Shown here in pieces: positions 9,771-19,097 of a stretch of DNA of 64,000 nt. Numbering within the stretch: the stretch's first letter is position 1; every line of letters starts with the position of its first letter. The stretch comes from an uncultured beta proteobacterium (GTDB lineage: Bacteria; Pseudomonadota; Gammaproteobacteria; Burkholderiales; Burkholderiaceae_C): NCBI GenBank assembly GCA_903873485.1, contig CAIQOO010000083.1, positions 62,001 through 126,000 on the forward strand, in the 5' to 3' direction. The translations under genes and the position numbers were made by a program. Under the pieces are notes generated by a model that saw nothing but the letters and a program-made list of their open reading frames with translations, was not told the origin of the DNA and ran no database searches.

Positions 9771-10099
9771 GGCAGGATGATTAACGTGAAACCCCCCCGT
9801 TCGTGGTGAGAACACCCCCGTTCGTGGTGAGCTTGTCGAACCACCAGCTTGGTCACAAGCCCTTCGACAGGCTCAGGGCGAACGGTTTCATTTTTTGGGG
9901 TGGGTATCAGGCCATGAAAGTCTGCCGAACATGTGGGCAGTCTTTTTTTTGATGCTTTTGTCCATCGGCACGGTTTGCCGCTGCCGAACTTGCGAAAAGT
10001 CAATGCCCGGCCCCTGAAAGCCGGTAGCCTGCAGGGGCTGGGAGCTTTCCAGGCGGGTAATTGTGATAGTGGCTTGCAGCATCAATTTGAGAGATTCAC
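9771..10099. other. 329-bp intergenic region with REP-like repeats
   Basis: Between puuE and lon there is no credible gene. A 17-bp segment containing CCCCCGTTCGTGGTGAG is directly duplicated around 9795-9831. It is followed by a REP-like right arm CTTCGACAGGCTCAGGGCG at 9862-9880 that pairs imperfectly with TGAGCTTGTCGAA upstream. A GAGAG ribosome site precedes lon. I found no clear heat-shock promoter. Confidence 0.7.
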
Positions 10100-12580
10100 A
10101 TGAAAAAAGCCTCGCAACTATTGGGACATCTGGCATCGGGTCTGACCGGCAATCCTTCCGGCTCGGCAGATCCGGCGGCGCAGACCGGTGAATCGCTGGC
10201 GGTGCCGCCGGATGCCCTGATCATCATTCCGGTGCGCAACATGGTGCTTTTCCCCGGCATGGTGGTGCCGATTGCGATCGGCAGAAAAAGCTCGATTGTG
10301 GCAGCCGAGCTGGCCGTCAAGAGCGAACGGCCAATTGGCATCCTGCTGCAAAATGACCCGATGACCGATTCGCCGGGACCGTCCGAATTGGCAACCATGG
10401 GTTCGACTGCATCGATTCTTCGCTACGTCATCACACCCGACGGTGATCACTACATCATTTGCCAGGGCCGGCAACGCTTTCGCGTGCTGGACTATCTGGA
10501 CGGGTTTCCCTTTGTGCTGGCCAAGGTCGAGCGGATCGAAGAGCATGTCGATGAGGGCGACAAAGAGGTCGAGGCACGTACCCTGCAACTCAAGGGGCGT
10601 GCCGTCGAGGCGCTGCAACTGTTGCCGCATGTGCCGCAAGAGATGCTCAATGCGGTACAGGCCACCGATGTGCCGGGTTTGCTGGCCGATCTGGTGGCAG
10701 GTTATGTCGATATCAAGCCGCTGGAAAAACAGGCCTTGCTGGAAGACATCGACATCAAGGCAAGGCTGGACCGGCTGTTGGGCATATTGGCCCACCGTAT
10801 TGAGGTGATGCAGATATCGCGCGACATTGACCAGCGCACCAAAGCCAGCGTAGGCCAGCGCGAGCGCGAGTTTTTGCTGCGCGAACAACTCAAGGCGATC
10901 CAGAAAGAGCTGGGGGAAGACCGGGGCGAAGCGGCTGAAATCGAAGAGTTGCGCAAACAAATCGCCGCTGCCGGCATGCCTGAAGAAGTGGCCGCACAAG
11001 CCAACAAGGAACTTAAGCGCCTGGAACGTATCTCCGACGCGGCGGCCGAATATTCAACCATCCGCAGCTACCTTGACTGGCTGGTTGAATTGCCCTGGAA
11101 GGTGCCCGACCCGGATGTGATTGATGTGGCACACGCCCGCGAGGTGCTTGATGCCGACCATTTCGGGCTGGAGAAGGTGAAAAAGAGAATTCTGGAGTTC
11201 CTTGCCGTGCGCAAGCTCAAACCCGGCGGTCATGGCCCAATCTTGTGTCTGGTCGGCCCGCCGGGTGTGGGGAAAACCTCGCTGGGGCAGTCGATTGCCC
11301 GGGCCATGAACCGCAAATTTGTCCGGCTGTCTCTCGGCGGTGTCCATGATGAGGCAGAACTGCGCGGGCATCGCCGCACTTATGTGGGTGCGCTGCCCGG
11401 CAACATCATTCAGGCACTGAAAAAAGCCGGCACGCGCGGCTGCGTCATGATGCTCGATGAAATCGACAAGCTCGGCCGGGGCTTTCAGGGCGACCCGTCG
11501 GCGGCGCTGCTGGAGTTGCTTGACCCCGAACAAAACGGCAGCTTCAGGGACAACTACCTGGCGGTTCCCTACGACCTGTCACAGGTCTTGTTCATCGCCA
11601 CCGCCAATGTGCTTGACCCGGTGCCCGGGCCGTTGCGCGACCGCATGGAAGTGCTGCAACTGAGCGGCTACACGCGCGAAGAAAAGCTGGCGATTGCCAA
11701 AAAATACCTGGTGCAACGGCAACGCGAAGAATGCGGGCTAAACGCCGATCAACTCGACATCGACGATGCCACGGTGGTCAACATCATCCGCGATTACACC
11801 CGCGAGGCCGGGGTCAGGGGACTGGAGCGGCAACTGGCCGGTGTTTGTCGGCAGGCCACAATGCGCATTGCCGAGGGCCGGGCCAGCCATGTTCGCATCG
11901 CCCCCGAAGAGCTTTTTGACATCCTCGGGCCGCCGCTGTTTGAAGATGAAGTGGCACTGCGCACCGGCCTGCCGGGGGTGGCCACCGGGCTGGCCTGGAC
12001 CCCGGTGGGCGGGGATATTCTGTTCATCGAAGCCTCCAAGACCAGCGGCAGCGGGCGCCTGATTCTGACCGGGCAACTCGGTGATGTGATGAAAGAGTCG
12101 GCGCAAGCGGCACTGACACTGGTAAAAGCGCGTGCCCAGACTTTTGCCATCCATGTTGCGGAGCTTGAAAAAACCGATATTCATGTGCATGTGCCAGCCG
12201 GTGCCATCCCCAAGGACGGACCCAGCGCCGGAGTTGCCATGTTCATTGCGCTGGCCTCGCTTTTTCTGAACCGCCCGGTCTGCAACGACATGGCGATGAC
12301 GGGTGAAATCAGCCTGCGTGGCCTGGTGCTGCCGGTAGGCGGCATCAAAGAAAAAGTTCTGGCAGCGGTTGCCTGCGGCATCAAGCGGGTGCTGCTGCCC
12401 GGCAGAAATCGCAAGGACCTCGGCGAGTTGCCCGAGTCGGCACGGCAGCAACTCGAATTCATCTTTCTCGATGACGTCGATCAGGCCATCCGCATCGCCA
12501 TCGAGCCACAAGGCCAGACTTCTGCAACCAGCAACTTTGGAGAAAACCATGTCAAAAACCTGGATTCTGTTAGCCAATAG
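10100..12580 (+). CDS. lon: ATP-dependent protease Lon
   Basis: This 826-residue cytosolic AAA+ protease degrades misfolded and regulatory proteins. It has the N-terminal LON substrate-binding domain (from about IIIPVRNMVLFPG), a coiled linker, the AAA+ module with Walker A GPPGVGKT at 386-393 and Walker B MMLDEIDKL, and the C-terminal serine-lysine protease with S709 in PKDGPSAG and K752 in GGIKEK. It carries a short extra N-terminal tail (about 35 residues) before the LON domain. The 3' end overlaps the next gene by 32 bp, so the two are probably co-transcribed. It is not next to clpX, as the housekeeping lon often is, so it may be a second Lon paralogue. Confidence 0.97.
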   Translation: MKKASQLLGHLASGLTGNPSGSADPAAQTGESLAVPPDALIIIPVRNMVLFPGMVVPIAIGRKSSIVAAELAVKSERPIGILLQNDPMTDSPGPSELATMGSTASILRYVITPDGDHYIICQGRQRFRVLDYLDGFPFVLAKVERIEEHVDEGDKEVEARTLQLKGRAVEALQLLPHVPQEMLNAVQATDVPGLLADLVAGYVDIKPLEKQALLEDIDIKARLDRLLGILAHRIEVMQISRDIDQRTKASVGQREREFLLREQLKAIQKELGEDRGEAAEIEELRKQIAAAGMPEEVAAQANKELKRLERISDAAAEYSTIRSYLDWLVELPWKVPDPDVIDVAHAREVLDADHFGLEKVKKRILEFLAVRKLKPGGHGPILCLVGPPGVGKTSLGQSIARAMNRKFVRLSLGGVHDEAELRGHRRTYVGALPGNIIQALKKAGTRGCVMMLDEIDKLGRGFQGDPSAALLELLDPEQNGSFRDNYLAVPYDLSQVLFIATANVLDPVPGPLRDRMEVLQLSGYTREEKLAIAKKYLVQRQREECGLNADQLDIDDATVVNIIRDYTREAGVRGLERQLAGVCRQATMRIAEGRASHVRIAPEELFDILGPPLFEDEVALRTGLPGVATGLAWTPVGGDILFIEASKTSGSGRLILTGQLGDVMKESAQAALTLVKARAQTFAIHVAELEKTDIHVHVPAGAIPKDGPSAGVAMFIALASLFLNRPVCNDMAMTGEISLRGLVLPVGGIKEKVLAAVACGIKRVLLPGRNRKDLGELPESARQQLEFIFLDDVDQAIRIAIEPQGQTSATSNFGENHVKNLDSVSQ

Positions 12581-13004
12581 CCGGCATGCCCGTCTGTTCG
12601 AGCGCGATTCGCGATCTCGCGAATTCATCGAACTGGCTGATTTCATCAACCCGGATGATGTCACGATGCGCCAGACGGTGGCCGGCGAGCGTCATGGCAG
12701 CGCGGTCAAGGGGCATGGGCCGGCTGCGCACATTGGCACCCAATTTGAACCACGGAGCGACATGGACGAGAAGGCCTGCAGGGGCTTTGCACGCGATGTG
12801 GCGGCGCGCCTGAACAAGGGGGTGGTGAATCATCAATGTGACTGGGTGAGCTTGATTGCATCAAGTCAGATGCTCGGCGAACTGCGGGCACTTTTGAGTG
12901 ACGCGGCGACGGAAAAGTTGCGCGGCAGTGTCGCCTCCGACCTGACCCGATACCAGGGTCAGGAATTAAGGCAAAGAATCAGCGAGGCGCTTGCAACGGT
13001 CTGA
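12549..13004 (+). CDS. Host attachment protein family (PF10116-like)
   Basis: This 151-residue protein begins MSKTWILLANSRHARLFERD, the usual opening of the host-attachment family. Some members are linked to Agrobacterium attachment, but most are uncharacterised cytosolic proteins. A GGAG ribosome site lies inside the end of lon, and the ATG overlaps lon by 32 bp, indicating coupled expression. There are no signal peptide or membrane segments. The attachment role is only a family label; coupling to lon suggests a stress role instead (inference). Confidence 0.88.
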   Translation: MSKTWILLANSRHARLFERDSRSREFIELADFINPDDVTMRQTVAGERHGSAVKGHGPAAHIGTQFEPRSDMDEKACRGFARDVAARLNKGVVNHQCDWVSLIASSQMLGELRALLSDAATEKLRGSVASDLTRYQGQELRQRISEALATV

Positions 13005-13036
13005 CTGGCAAGCGCTTGCGGCTTGGGTTGGCCGCT

Positions 13037-13465
13037 TCAACTGCTGATGTAGCTGGTCAACTGCGAAATGGTCTGCTCGTTGTCGGCAATGATGTCGTCC
13101 ATGATGTCGCGGATCGAGATCATGCCCATCACTTTGCCATTCTCGACGACCGGCAGGTGACGAAATTTTTTGTGGCTCATCAGCGACATGCAGGCACGCG
13201 TGCCGGTGTTGGGGGTGACCGTGAAAGGGTCGCGGGTCATGATCTCGGCGACCTTGATTTCTTTGGAATTTTTGCCCAGCAAAGCGACCTTGCGGGTGTA
13301 GTCGCGCTCTGACACCACCCCGAGGAGCTGGTCAGACTCCATCACCAGCAGCGCGCCCACACCCAGATCGGCCAACAACTGCAGTGCTTCAAAGACACTG
13401 GCATCGGGTGCGATGTGGTAGGCCGGCGTGTCATGCTTTTTTAACAATTCAGAGATCGGTTTCAT
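13037..13465 (-). CDS. Tandem CBS-domain protein
   Basis: This 142-residue protein consists of two CBS domains, which typically bind adenosyl nucleotides. The first ends in GVVSERDYTRKV and the second in GMISIRDIMDDII. The start at MKPISELL is preceded by AGGAA at good spacing; a longer upstream extension has no domain character. It ends 32 bp from the convergent host-attachment gene, with a 12-bp palindrome GCAAGCGCTTGC at 13008-13019 between them. No catalytic domain is attached. Confidence 0.92.
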   Translation of the reverse strand: MKPISELLKKHDTPAYHIAPDASVFEALQLLADLGVGALLVMESDQLLGVVSERDYTRKVALLGKNSKEIKVAEIMTRDPFTVTPNTGTRACMSLMSHKKFRHLPVVENGKVMGMISIRDIMDDIIADNEQTISQLTSYISS

Positions 13466-13592
13466 AGAAGTTCCTGGCAGGTTTGGGGAAAACGGTTGCG
13501 CAGTGTAACCAAAATCCGGGGCAGTCCAAAGTGTTTGTCGCACCGACTGTTTCATCATGGCTACAGTGGCTGGCTTGCCACAGCGGGCAAAC

Positions 13593-14954
13593 TCAGGGCC
13601 GATGACCATCCTGGCGGTTTTCATGCTCGGCAGCCCAGGCCCAGGCCCAGGCTTCATCGGCCAGTGCCGTGATGTGCGCAGCACCACCCAGCCGCGCCAC
13701 CATGTCATTGGCATCGTCAAGCTGATGCGATTCAACCTGCCAGACGATTTGCAGATACGCCTGCCAGGGGCCGGCTTGCTCCAGCAGGGCTTGCCGGGCC
13801 GGGTCGGGCAGGTTCAGCGTGGTGACGACATCATCGGGGCTGATTTTCAGGATCAGGCTGAGCATCGAAGCCAGCCCGAGCGTGAACAACTGGTCTGGCG
13901 CCGGCTCCTGGTTTTGCTGGGCCAGCAGTTCCAGCAATCGCGAGCGCCACAGGGTAATTTCCTGCAACGCTGATGAAACCTTGCGACGGCCGGCAAACCG
14001 CACCAGCAGCAAGGACAGCCAGCGGTAAAGCGCATTGCGACCGAGCAGCAGCACCGCCTGGTCAATGCTGGCACCGGCCTGGATCTGGGCAAAGCTGGCG
14101 CTATTGATGCGCTTGAGCAAGTCGTAAGACAAGCCAACATCGCTCTTGATGCCACTGACGATGAGTGCGGTATCGCTGCCGTTGTCGAGCTGGTGCAGCA
14201 GGTGGCCTACCCGATGGATTTCGGGCGGCAGTGGCAACAGTTGTTGCGGGGCGCTGGCACTGCCTGCCGGCGCCAGTGTGCCGCAGGCGAAGTGGATGCC
14301 GTGGTACAGGGCCATTTCAAGATCTTCGACATCGACTACATCGGTGACCACGATGGGCAGATCCTGCAGCCCCGCTGGCCAGCTTTTCTGCTGCTGCAGC
14401 AGCTTGACCATCGGCTCTGTGCCTTGTTGCAGCAGGGCAAAATCAGGCGCCATGTCCCAGGCGCAGGCCGGGTCCCAGCCGACCTTGGCGCCTGCCGCGC
14501 GCAACTGCTGTGCCTGTTGCAGAACAGTTGGCAGCAACAGGCTTTGTTGATTCAGGTCGGTGGCCGGTTCCAGGCCGACCCAGACCCCGGCGGCTCCTTC
14601 CACCGCAGCGGCATGCGCCAGCCAGTCGATGGGCACCCGGGCCAAACCAGTGCGCCCGGTTTTTGCCAGCAAACGCGCCGATGTCAGCAGCGCCGTGACA
14701 TGCGCCGACCGGCCATGCGGCTCAATGCGCTGTCCCAGGCGCCCCAGAATGTGATCACTGATGTGAAATTCGAAGCCGGCAATCGAACCATCCGAGGCAA
14801 TCAAGGGCCGGCGCGGACCGGTGACCGGCGACTCGGCAGCTATCTTGGTATCCGGGGAAGGCGAATTTGTCGGCACCGGCGCGGCTGCGGACACAGTCTG
14901 CGCAGTTGGCGCACCAAAGATCTGCGGCAGCAAGCGTTGCAAAAATGATTTCAT
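13593..14954 (-). CDS. HDOD-domain signalling protein (YuxH-like)
   Basis: This 453-residue protein has an N-terminal region (about 50-240) like a degenerate EAL domain, without the E-A-L triad: the equivalent strand reads IAGFEFHISD. An HDOD domain follows (about 255-440, with YDLLKRINSASF and QAVLLLGRNALYRWL). Such EAL-HDOD proteins are usually non-catalytic signalling adaptors in cyclic-di-GMP, motility or stress circuits. I chose the ATG at MKSFLQRL; 25 more upstream residues would be possible. The C-terminus has a run of alternating Trp-Ala residues. Confidence 0.85.
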   Translation of the reverse strand: MKSFLQRLLPQIFGAPTAQTVSAAAPVPTNSPSPDTKIAAESPVTGPRRPLIASDGSIAGFEFHISDHILGRLGQRIEPHGRSAHVTALLTSARLLAKTGRTGLARVPIDWLAHAAAVEGAAGVWVGLEPATDLNQQSLLLPTVLQQAQQLRAAGAKVGWDPACAWDMAPDFALLQQGTEPMVKLLQQQKSWPAGLQDLPIVVTDVVDVEDLEMALYHGIHFACGTLAPAGSASAPQQLLPLPPEIHRVGHLLHQLDNGSDTALIVSGIKSDVGLSYDLLKRINSASFAQIQAGASIDQAVLLLGRNALYRWLSLLLVRFAGRRKVSSALQEITLWRSRLLELLAQQNQEPAPDQLFTLGLASMLSLILKISPDDVVTTLNLPDPARQALLEQAGPWQAYLQIVWQVESHQLDDANDMVARLGGAAHITALADEAWAWAWAAEHENRQDGHRP

Positions 14955-14983
14955 GGCAGCACCTGCAGGGCCTTGTTGACTGC

Positions 14984-15424
14984 CTAAGCCCGGGACTGGA
15001 CTCTGCAAATGTCGGGGTAGCGCCTGCATGCAAGCTGCCAGAGCAGCCGGGCGATCAGCAGCCCCAGGCAGTCGGCCATCCAGTCTTGCCAGTCACCGTC
15101 GCGCCAGCCCGATAGCCCCTGGGCAACCTCAATGCCGATACCCAGCAGCGCCAGGTTCAACAACAGACGCCGGGCACTGCCAGCATAAGCCATCAGGCCA
15201 GAGAAGCCCAGAGCGGCAAAGCCAAATGCATGCTGCGCCTTGTCCCAAAAGCTCAACATCGGGGGCACCTGAGCAACCGGCACAAGCGACAGCCACAATG
15301 TTGTCAACACCAGCGTCCAAAAAGACACATGCCAGAAAGCGCGCATGGGTGACCACTTCAAGGCGCTGGCGATGCCTGACCGTGCATCGGCATCGGCTAC
15401 CTGCTGGCCTTGGGAGCGGGCCAT
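14984..15424 (-). CDS. VanZ-like membrane protein
   Basis: This 146-residue protein has about four membrane segments and the VanZ-like pattern WDKAQHAFGFAALG then GDWQDWMADCLG. Its start (MARSQ) lies 5 bp after the stop of the upstream cyclophilin gene, so the two are one transcript; a longer ATG at 15451 overlaps that gene. VanZ itself lowers teicoplanin sensitivity, but most relatives have unknown function, and no van genes are nearby. Confidence 0.85.
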   Translation of the reverse strand: MARSQGQQVADADARSGIASALKWSPMRAFWHVSFWTLVLTTLWLSLVPVAQVPPMLSFWDKAQHAFGFAALGFSGLMAYAGSARRLLLNLALLGIGIEVAQGLSGWRDGDWQDWMADCLGLLIARLLWQLACRRYPDICRVQSRA

Positions 15425-15429
15425 TGCAC

Positions 15430-16326
15430 TCACTTGAGTTGATAGGCCCACGCAATGACCGGCAGCGTCACTGGCTGGCTGACCTCTCCCCCACTGTTTG
15501 GCGCCACCGGCACGGCGCGAATCGCCTCAATGGTGGTGTCAAGGCCAAAGATCACTTGCCCAAAAGCCGCATAACCGCCACTAGAGGTGTCGAGAAAAGT
15601 GTTGTCCACAACGTTGATAAAAAACTGGCTGGTGGCGCTGTTGAGCACATTGGTACGCGCCATCGCCACCGTGCCTTTGGTATTGCTCAATCCGGTGACC
15701 GCCGTGGTTTCCAGCGTGATGGCCGGGTAAGTCGGGGGTTTTGGTGTATCAGGGTAACTGATGAAACCGCCAGCTTGCACCATGAAGCTGGAGATCACCC
15801 GATGAAACACCGTGCCGGTATAAAAGCCGTCGGCGGTGTACTTCAGGAAATTGGCGGTGGTGACCGGTGCTTTGGCCGACTCCAGCGCAATGACAAACTG
15901 GCCCAGACTGGTGGCCAGGCAGACCGTCGGGCGGGTGCTGAGGTCAGAAGCGGCATAGCCCGCCGTGCTGCACGGGCCACGCACCGACAAGGGCGTACTG
16001 AGATTGCCGGCAGCGTCTTTGGCCCAGACAAAATAGCCAAGATTCGGTACCGCCAGCGTCACCGGTTTGGTCGCGTCGGCCTGAAAGCAGGCATCGGTGA
16101 CGGCCGGCGTGGCTGACGAGGCCTTGAAGCAGTAGCCGGTTACCTGCGTGTTGTCGCTGGCGCTGGCAGTCAAGGTGACTTGGCCACCAGTCGGGGCGCT
16201 GGCGGTCACGCCAGACAGCGTTGGCGCCTGGGTGTCGGCGGCGACCGTGCCACCATCACCGCCGCCACCGCAGCCACTCAACAGGGTGCCGATCGGCAAA
16301 AGCATTGTTGCGAAGACGTATTTCAT
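15430..16326 (-). CDS. Cyclophilin-type peptidyl-prolyl isomerase lipoprotein
   Basis: This 298-residue envelope protein has a lipobox LSGC (C19) followed by a glycine-rich linker. It then has an Ig-like segment (about 35-125) and a C-terminal cyclophilin domain with TGTVFHRVISSFMVQAGG and SATSQFFINVVDN, the catalytic Arg and Gln/Phe regions of the family. It should catalyse proline isomerisation in the periplasm. The Ig-like module may be an adhesion or spacer domain. A GGAAAG site precedes the ATG. It is followed by the VanZ-like gene. Confidence 0.92.
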   Translation of the reverse strand: MKYVFATMLLPIGTLLSGCGGGGDGGTVAADTQAPTLSGVTASAPTGGQVTLTASASDNTQVTGYCFKASSATPAVTDACFQADATKPVTLAVPNLGYFVWAKDAAGNLSTPLSVRGPCSTAGYAASDLSTRPTVCLATSLGQFVIALESAKAPVTTANFLKYTADGFYTGTVFHRVISSFMVQAGGFISYPDTPKPPTYPAITLETTAVTGLSNTKGTVAMARTNVLNSATSQFFINVVDNTFLDTSSGGYAAFGQVIFGLDTTIEAIRAVPVAPNSGGEVSQPVTLPVIAWAYQLK

Positions 16327-16650
16327 TTAAATGTGCTTTCCATAAGGGTTAAATTCCAATCCAACAAACCAATGCAGCACCACCAGACCCATTTTGCCGC
16401 CGCCGAAACCGAAAGCACCTCGCAAATAATAGCCAAATGCTTGTTTTTTAAAATTTTTATTTTTTGATGAGACCCGAACCAGGCACCGGAAAATTGGCCG
16501 TCTTGATGGCAGGCAGTGGCGCGGATTCTAGTACAGCGCACCCCGGCAGCGGTGCCCGTGACGGGCGGGCAGCGGGCCGCCGGCCAGCGACAATCAGTCT
16601 GCCCCGCAACAAACTTTTTGACAACCACGGCGGATGCGCCACCTGACCAG
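16327..16650. other. 324-bp divergent intergenic region
   Basis: This spacer separates the cyclophilin gene (minus) from the CDF exporter (plus) and must hold promoters for both. A T/A-rich tract at about 16440-16470 is the only evident signal. I see no gene, strong terminator or clear metal-regulator operator. Confidence 0.5.
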
Positions 16651-17571
16651 ATGACCACCGAACACCAGCACGCGCAGCACCACGCCAGCGTCAGCTTCAA
16701 CCGCGCCTTTGTCATCGGCATCGCCTTGAACACGGCGTTTGTCGCGACCGAGGCGTTTTTTGGCTGGCAGGTCAATTCACTTGCGTTGCTGGCCGATGCG
16801 CTGCACAACCTCAGTGATGTTGCCGGGCTGATGCTGGCCTGGGCCGGTGCGCTGGCAGGCCGACTGCACGCGGATGACCGGCACACCTACGGCTTCAAGC
16901 GGGCCTCGATTCTGGCGGCCTTTGTCAACGCCATGGTCTTGCTGGTCGCCATGGGCTGGCTCGGCTGGGAGGCGGCAAGCCGGCTGCAGGCGCCCGAGCC
17001 TACCGGAGGCTGGACCATCATGGCCGTGGCCGGGGTCGGCATGGTCATCAACGGCGTGACCGCGCTGATGTTCATGCGCGCCAGCCAAACCGACCTGAAC
17101 ATCCGCGCCGCCTTTGTCCACATGGCGGCGGATGCGCTGGTGTCGCTTGCCGTGGTGCTGGGTGGCGCGCTGTATGTGTGGCAAGGCTGGGCCTGGCTTG
17201 ACCCGCTGCTGAGTCTGGGCGTTGCGGTGGTGATTGTGCTGGGCACCTGGGGCCTGTTGCGACAATCGCTGCACCTGCTGTTTGACGGTGTGCCGGCGCA
17301 CATCGACCTGGCAGCGGTGCGCCAGTTGCTGCTGGCCTTGCCCGGCACCAGCGATGTGCATGACCTGCACGTCTGGGCCATGGGCACATCGGATATCGCC
17401 CTGACGGCGCACCTGGTGCTGACCGATCCAGTTGCTGACAGCAGCGCCGTACTGCACCAGGCAGAGCATGAATTGCACCGGCACTTCGAGATTCGCCACG
17501 TCACGCTGCAACTTGAGTCCCCTGACCATGCCCGGCACTGCGCGCTGCGGCAGTCGGCGGGCTGCCATTGA
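16651..17571 (+). CDS. Cation diffusion facilitator (CzcD/ZitB-like)
   Basis: This 306-residue inner-membrane antiporter exports Zn, Co or Cd in exchange for protons. It has six transmembrane helices and the two metal-site motifs: LADALHNLSD in TM2 and HMAADALVS in TM5. A C-terminal cytosolic domain of the CDF type (DVHDLHVWAMG) follows. The start at MTTEHQHAQHH gives the normal length with a histidine-rich head; upstream extensions lack family character. A copy of the intergenic repeat follows 15 bp after the stop. Confidence 0.94.
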   Translation: MTTEHQHAQHHASVSFNRAFVIGIALNTAFVATEAFFGWQVNSLALLADALHNLSDVAGLMLAWAGALAGRLHADDRHTYGFKRASILAAFVNAMVLLVAMGWLGWEAASRLQAPEPTGGWTIMAVAGVGMVINGVTALMFMRASQTDLNIRAAFVHMAADALVSLAVVLGGALYVWQGWAWLDPLLSLGVAVVIVLGTWGLLRQSLHLLFDGVPAHIDLAAVRQLLLALPGTSDVHDLHVWAMGTSDIALTAHLVLTDPVADSSAVLHQAEHELHRHFEIRHVTLQLESPDHARHCALRQSAGCH

Positions 17572-17586
17572 TATGCTATATATAAT

Positions 17587-17623
17587 ATAGCTGTCAGCGC
17601 TTGCTGCATAAGGGCTAGAGGCT
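17587..17623 (+). repeat. 37-bp intergenic repeat, copy 2 of 5
   Basis: Core AGCGCTTGCTGCATAAGGGCT, flanked by ATAGCT on the left and GAGGCT on the right. It lies 15 bp after the CDF exporter stop codon. Confidence 0.88.
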
Positions 17624-17774
17624 GTTTTGATCATTATTTATAACCGATGTGCCGACGCTTTCACCTTCAGGCAAAATCAGGCACTGACCATGTTGGCACG
17701 CAGGCTTGCAAGCGGTTGCATGCATGCGCTGATGCCTGACCAGCGTGATCCACCCCAGAAATAATTGTGTTTTC

Positions 17775-19097
17775 ATGACTACTGCCCATTTTCCCGAGTC
17801 CGCCCTGCGCCCGAGTTCTGCCGAGGCGCTGAATCGCGACTGTTATTGCCTCACCCTGAACCGGGAGCGCCTGCGCGAACAACTTGAGAGCGACCCCAGC
17901 CTCACCGGCCTGATGGACAACATCAGCCAAACCCGGCCCAACCTGTTTTCCAGCAGCGTGGTGTTTGTCTCGGAGAAAGTGCAGCGGCAGATCACCGCCA
18001 CAATAGCCAGCATTGAACGTGTGCTGGCCCTGCCGGGCTACCGGGCGCAGGCGCTGTCGCGTGCCAATGCCATCGCCAGCTTTGACTTTGGTCCGCAAGG
18101 TGTTTGCATGGGCTACGACTTTCACCTGAGTGCCAAAGGCCCGCAACTGATCGAAATCAACACCAACGCCGGTGGCCTGTTGCTCAACGCCGCTTTGGCG
18201 CGCGCCCAGCAAGCCTGCTGCGACGGGTTTGACTGGGTGGTCACCTCGAATGCCCGGCACGATGCGCTCAGACAAAGCTTTTTCGACATGTTTGCCACCG
18301 AGTGGCGCTTGCAGCGGGGTGCCGCCCCCTGGCGCAATCTGCTGATTGTTGACAGTGCGCCACATGAACAATACCTGGCACCCGAGTTCGAACTGTTTCG
18401 CCAGATGTTTGCGCAGCATGGCATTAGCGCCCAGATTGCCGACCCAGCCGAGCTGTGCTGGCAGCATGGCCAGTTGCTGCACCAAAACCAGCCGGTGGAC
18501 ATGGTCTATAACCGCCTGACCGACTTCTACCTTCAGCAGCCTGCCCACCTGCCACTGCGCCTGGCTTATGCAGCCGGTGCCGTGGTGCTGACCCCGCATC
18601 CGCGCGCCCATGCGCTGCTGGCCGACAAACGCAACCTGATCGCCTTCAGCCAGGACAGCCTGCTGGCCGCCTGGGGCGCCAGTGCCGCCGACCGCAAACT
18701 GCTGGCGTGCAGCGTGCCCAGCACCCGGCTGGTCACGCATGAACGCGCCGATGAACTGTGGGCGCAGCGCCGCCAGTTGTTTTTCAAGCCGGTGGCCGGT
18801 TATGGCGCCAAAGCCGCCTACCGGGGCGACAAACTCACCCGCCGGGTCTGGGGCGAGATTCTGGCCGGTGATTTTGTGGCGCAGGCGCTGGTGCCCCCAA
18901 GCGAGCGCTTGACCCAGGTCGATGGCGTGCTGACGGACCTTAAATTTGATATTCGCGCCTTCACCTACGCCGGTCAGGTGCAACTGCTCGCAGCCCGCAT
19001 GTACACCGGGCAAACCACCAACTTTCGCACCGCAGGCGGCGGGTTTGCACCGGTGATTGTGGTGCCTGCCCAAGCGCTTGACGCAGGGTCGGTCTGA
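17775..19097 (+). CDS. ATP-grasp-like ligase paired with an amidotransferase
   Basis: I do not recognise this 440-residue protein by name. The C-terminal half looks ATP-grasp-like: LFFKPVAGYGAKAAYRGDKL resembles the ATP-binding lysine/glycine loop, and LKFDIRAFTYAGQVQL and the NFRTAGGG segment resemble metal- and substrate-binding strands. The N-terminal half has IEINTNAGGLLLN. The stop and the ATG of the next gene share one base (TGATG), so translation is coupled to an N-acetylglutaminylglutamine-type amidotransferase. In the known NAGGN pathway the partner is a GNAT-ATP-grasp fusion; here no acetyltransferase domain is visible. I infer a peptide or amino-acid ligase feeding the amidotransferase. 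Start at ATG 17775 is favoured over an upstream codon. Confidence 0.7.
   Translation: MTTAHFPESALRPSSAEALNRDCYCLTLNRERLREQLESDPSLTGLMDNISQTRPNLFSSSVVFVSEKVQRQITATIASIERVLALPGYRAQALSRANAIASFDFGPQGVCMGYDFHLSAKGPQLIEINTNAGGLLLNAALARAQQACCDGFDWVVTSNARHDALRQSFFDMFATEWRLQRGAAPWRNLLIVDSAPHEQYLAPEFELFRQMFAQHGISAQIADPAELCWQHGQLLHQNQPVDMVYNRLTDFYLQQPAHLPLRLAYAAGAVVLTPHPRAHALLADKRNLIAFSQDSLLAAWGASAADRKLLACSVPSTRLVTHERADELWAQRRQLFFKPVAGYGAKAAYRGDKLTRRVWGEILAGDFVAQALVPPSERLTQVDGVLTDLKFDIRAFTYAGQVQLLAARMYTGQTTNFRTAGGGFAPVIVVPAQALDAGSV

Noticed and set aside
9758..10136. Small minus-strand reading frames between puuE and lon
   Set aside because: They read through REP-like repeats (VRPEPVEG, VRQAHHERG patterns), a typical false-gene source.
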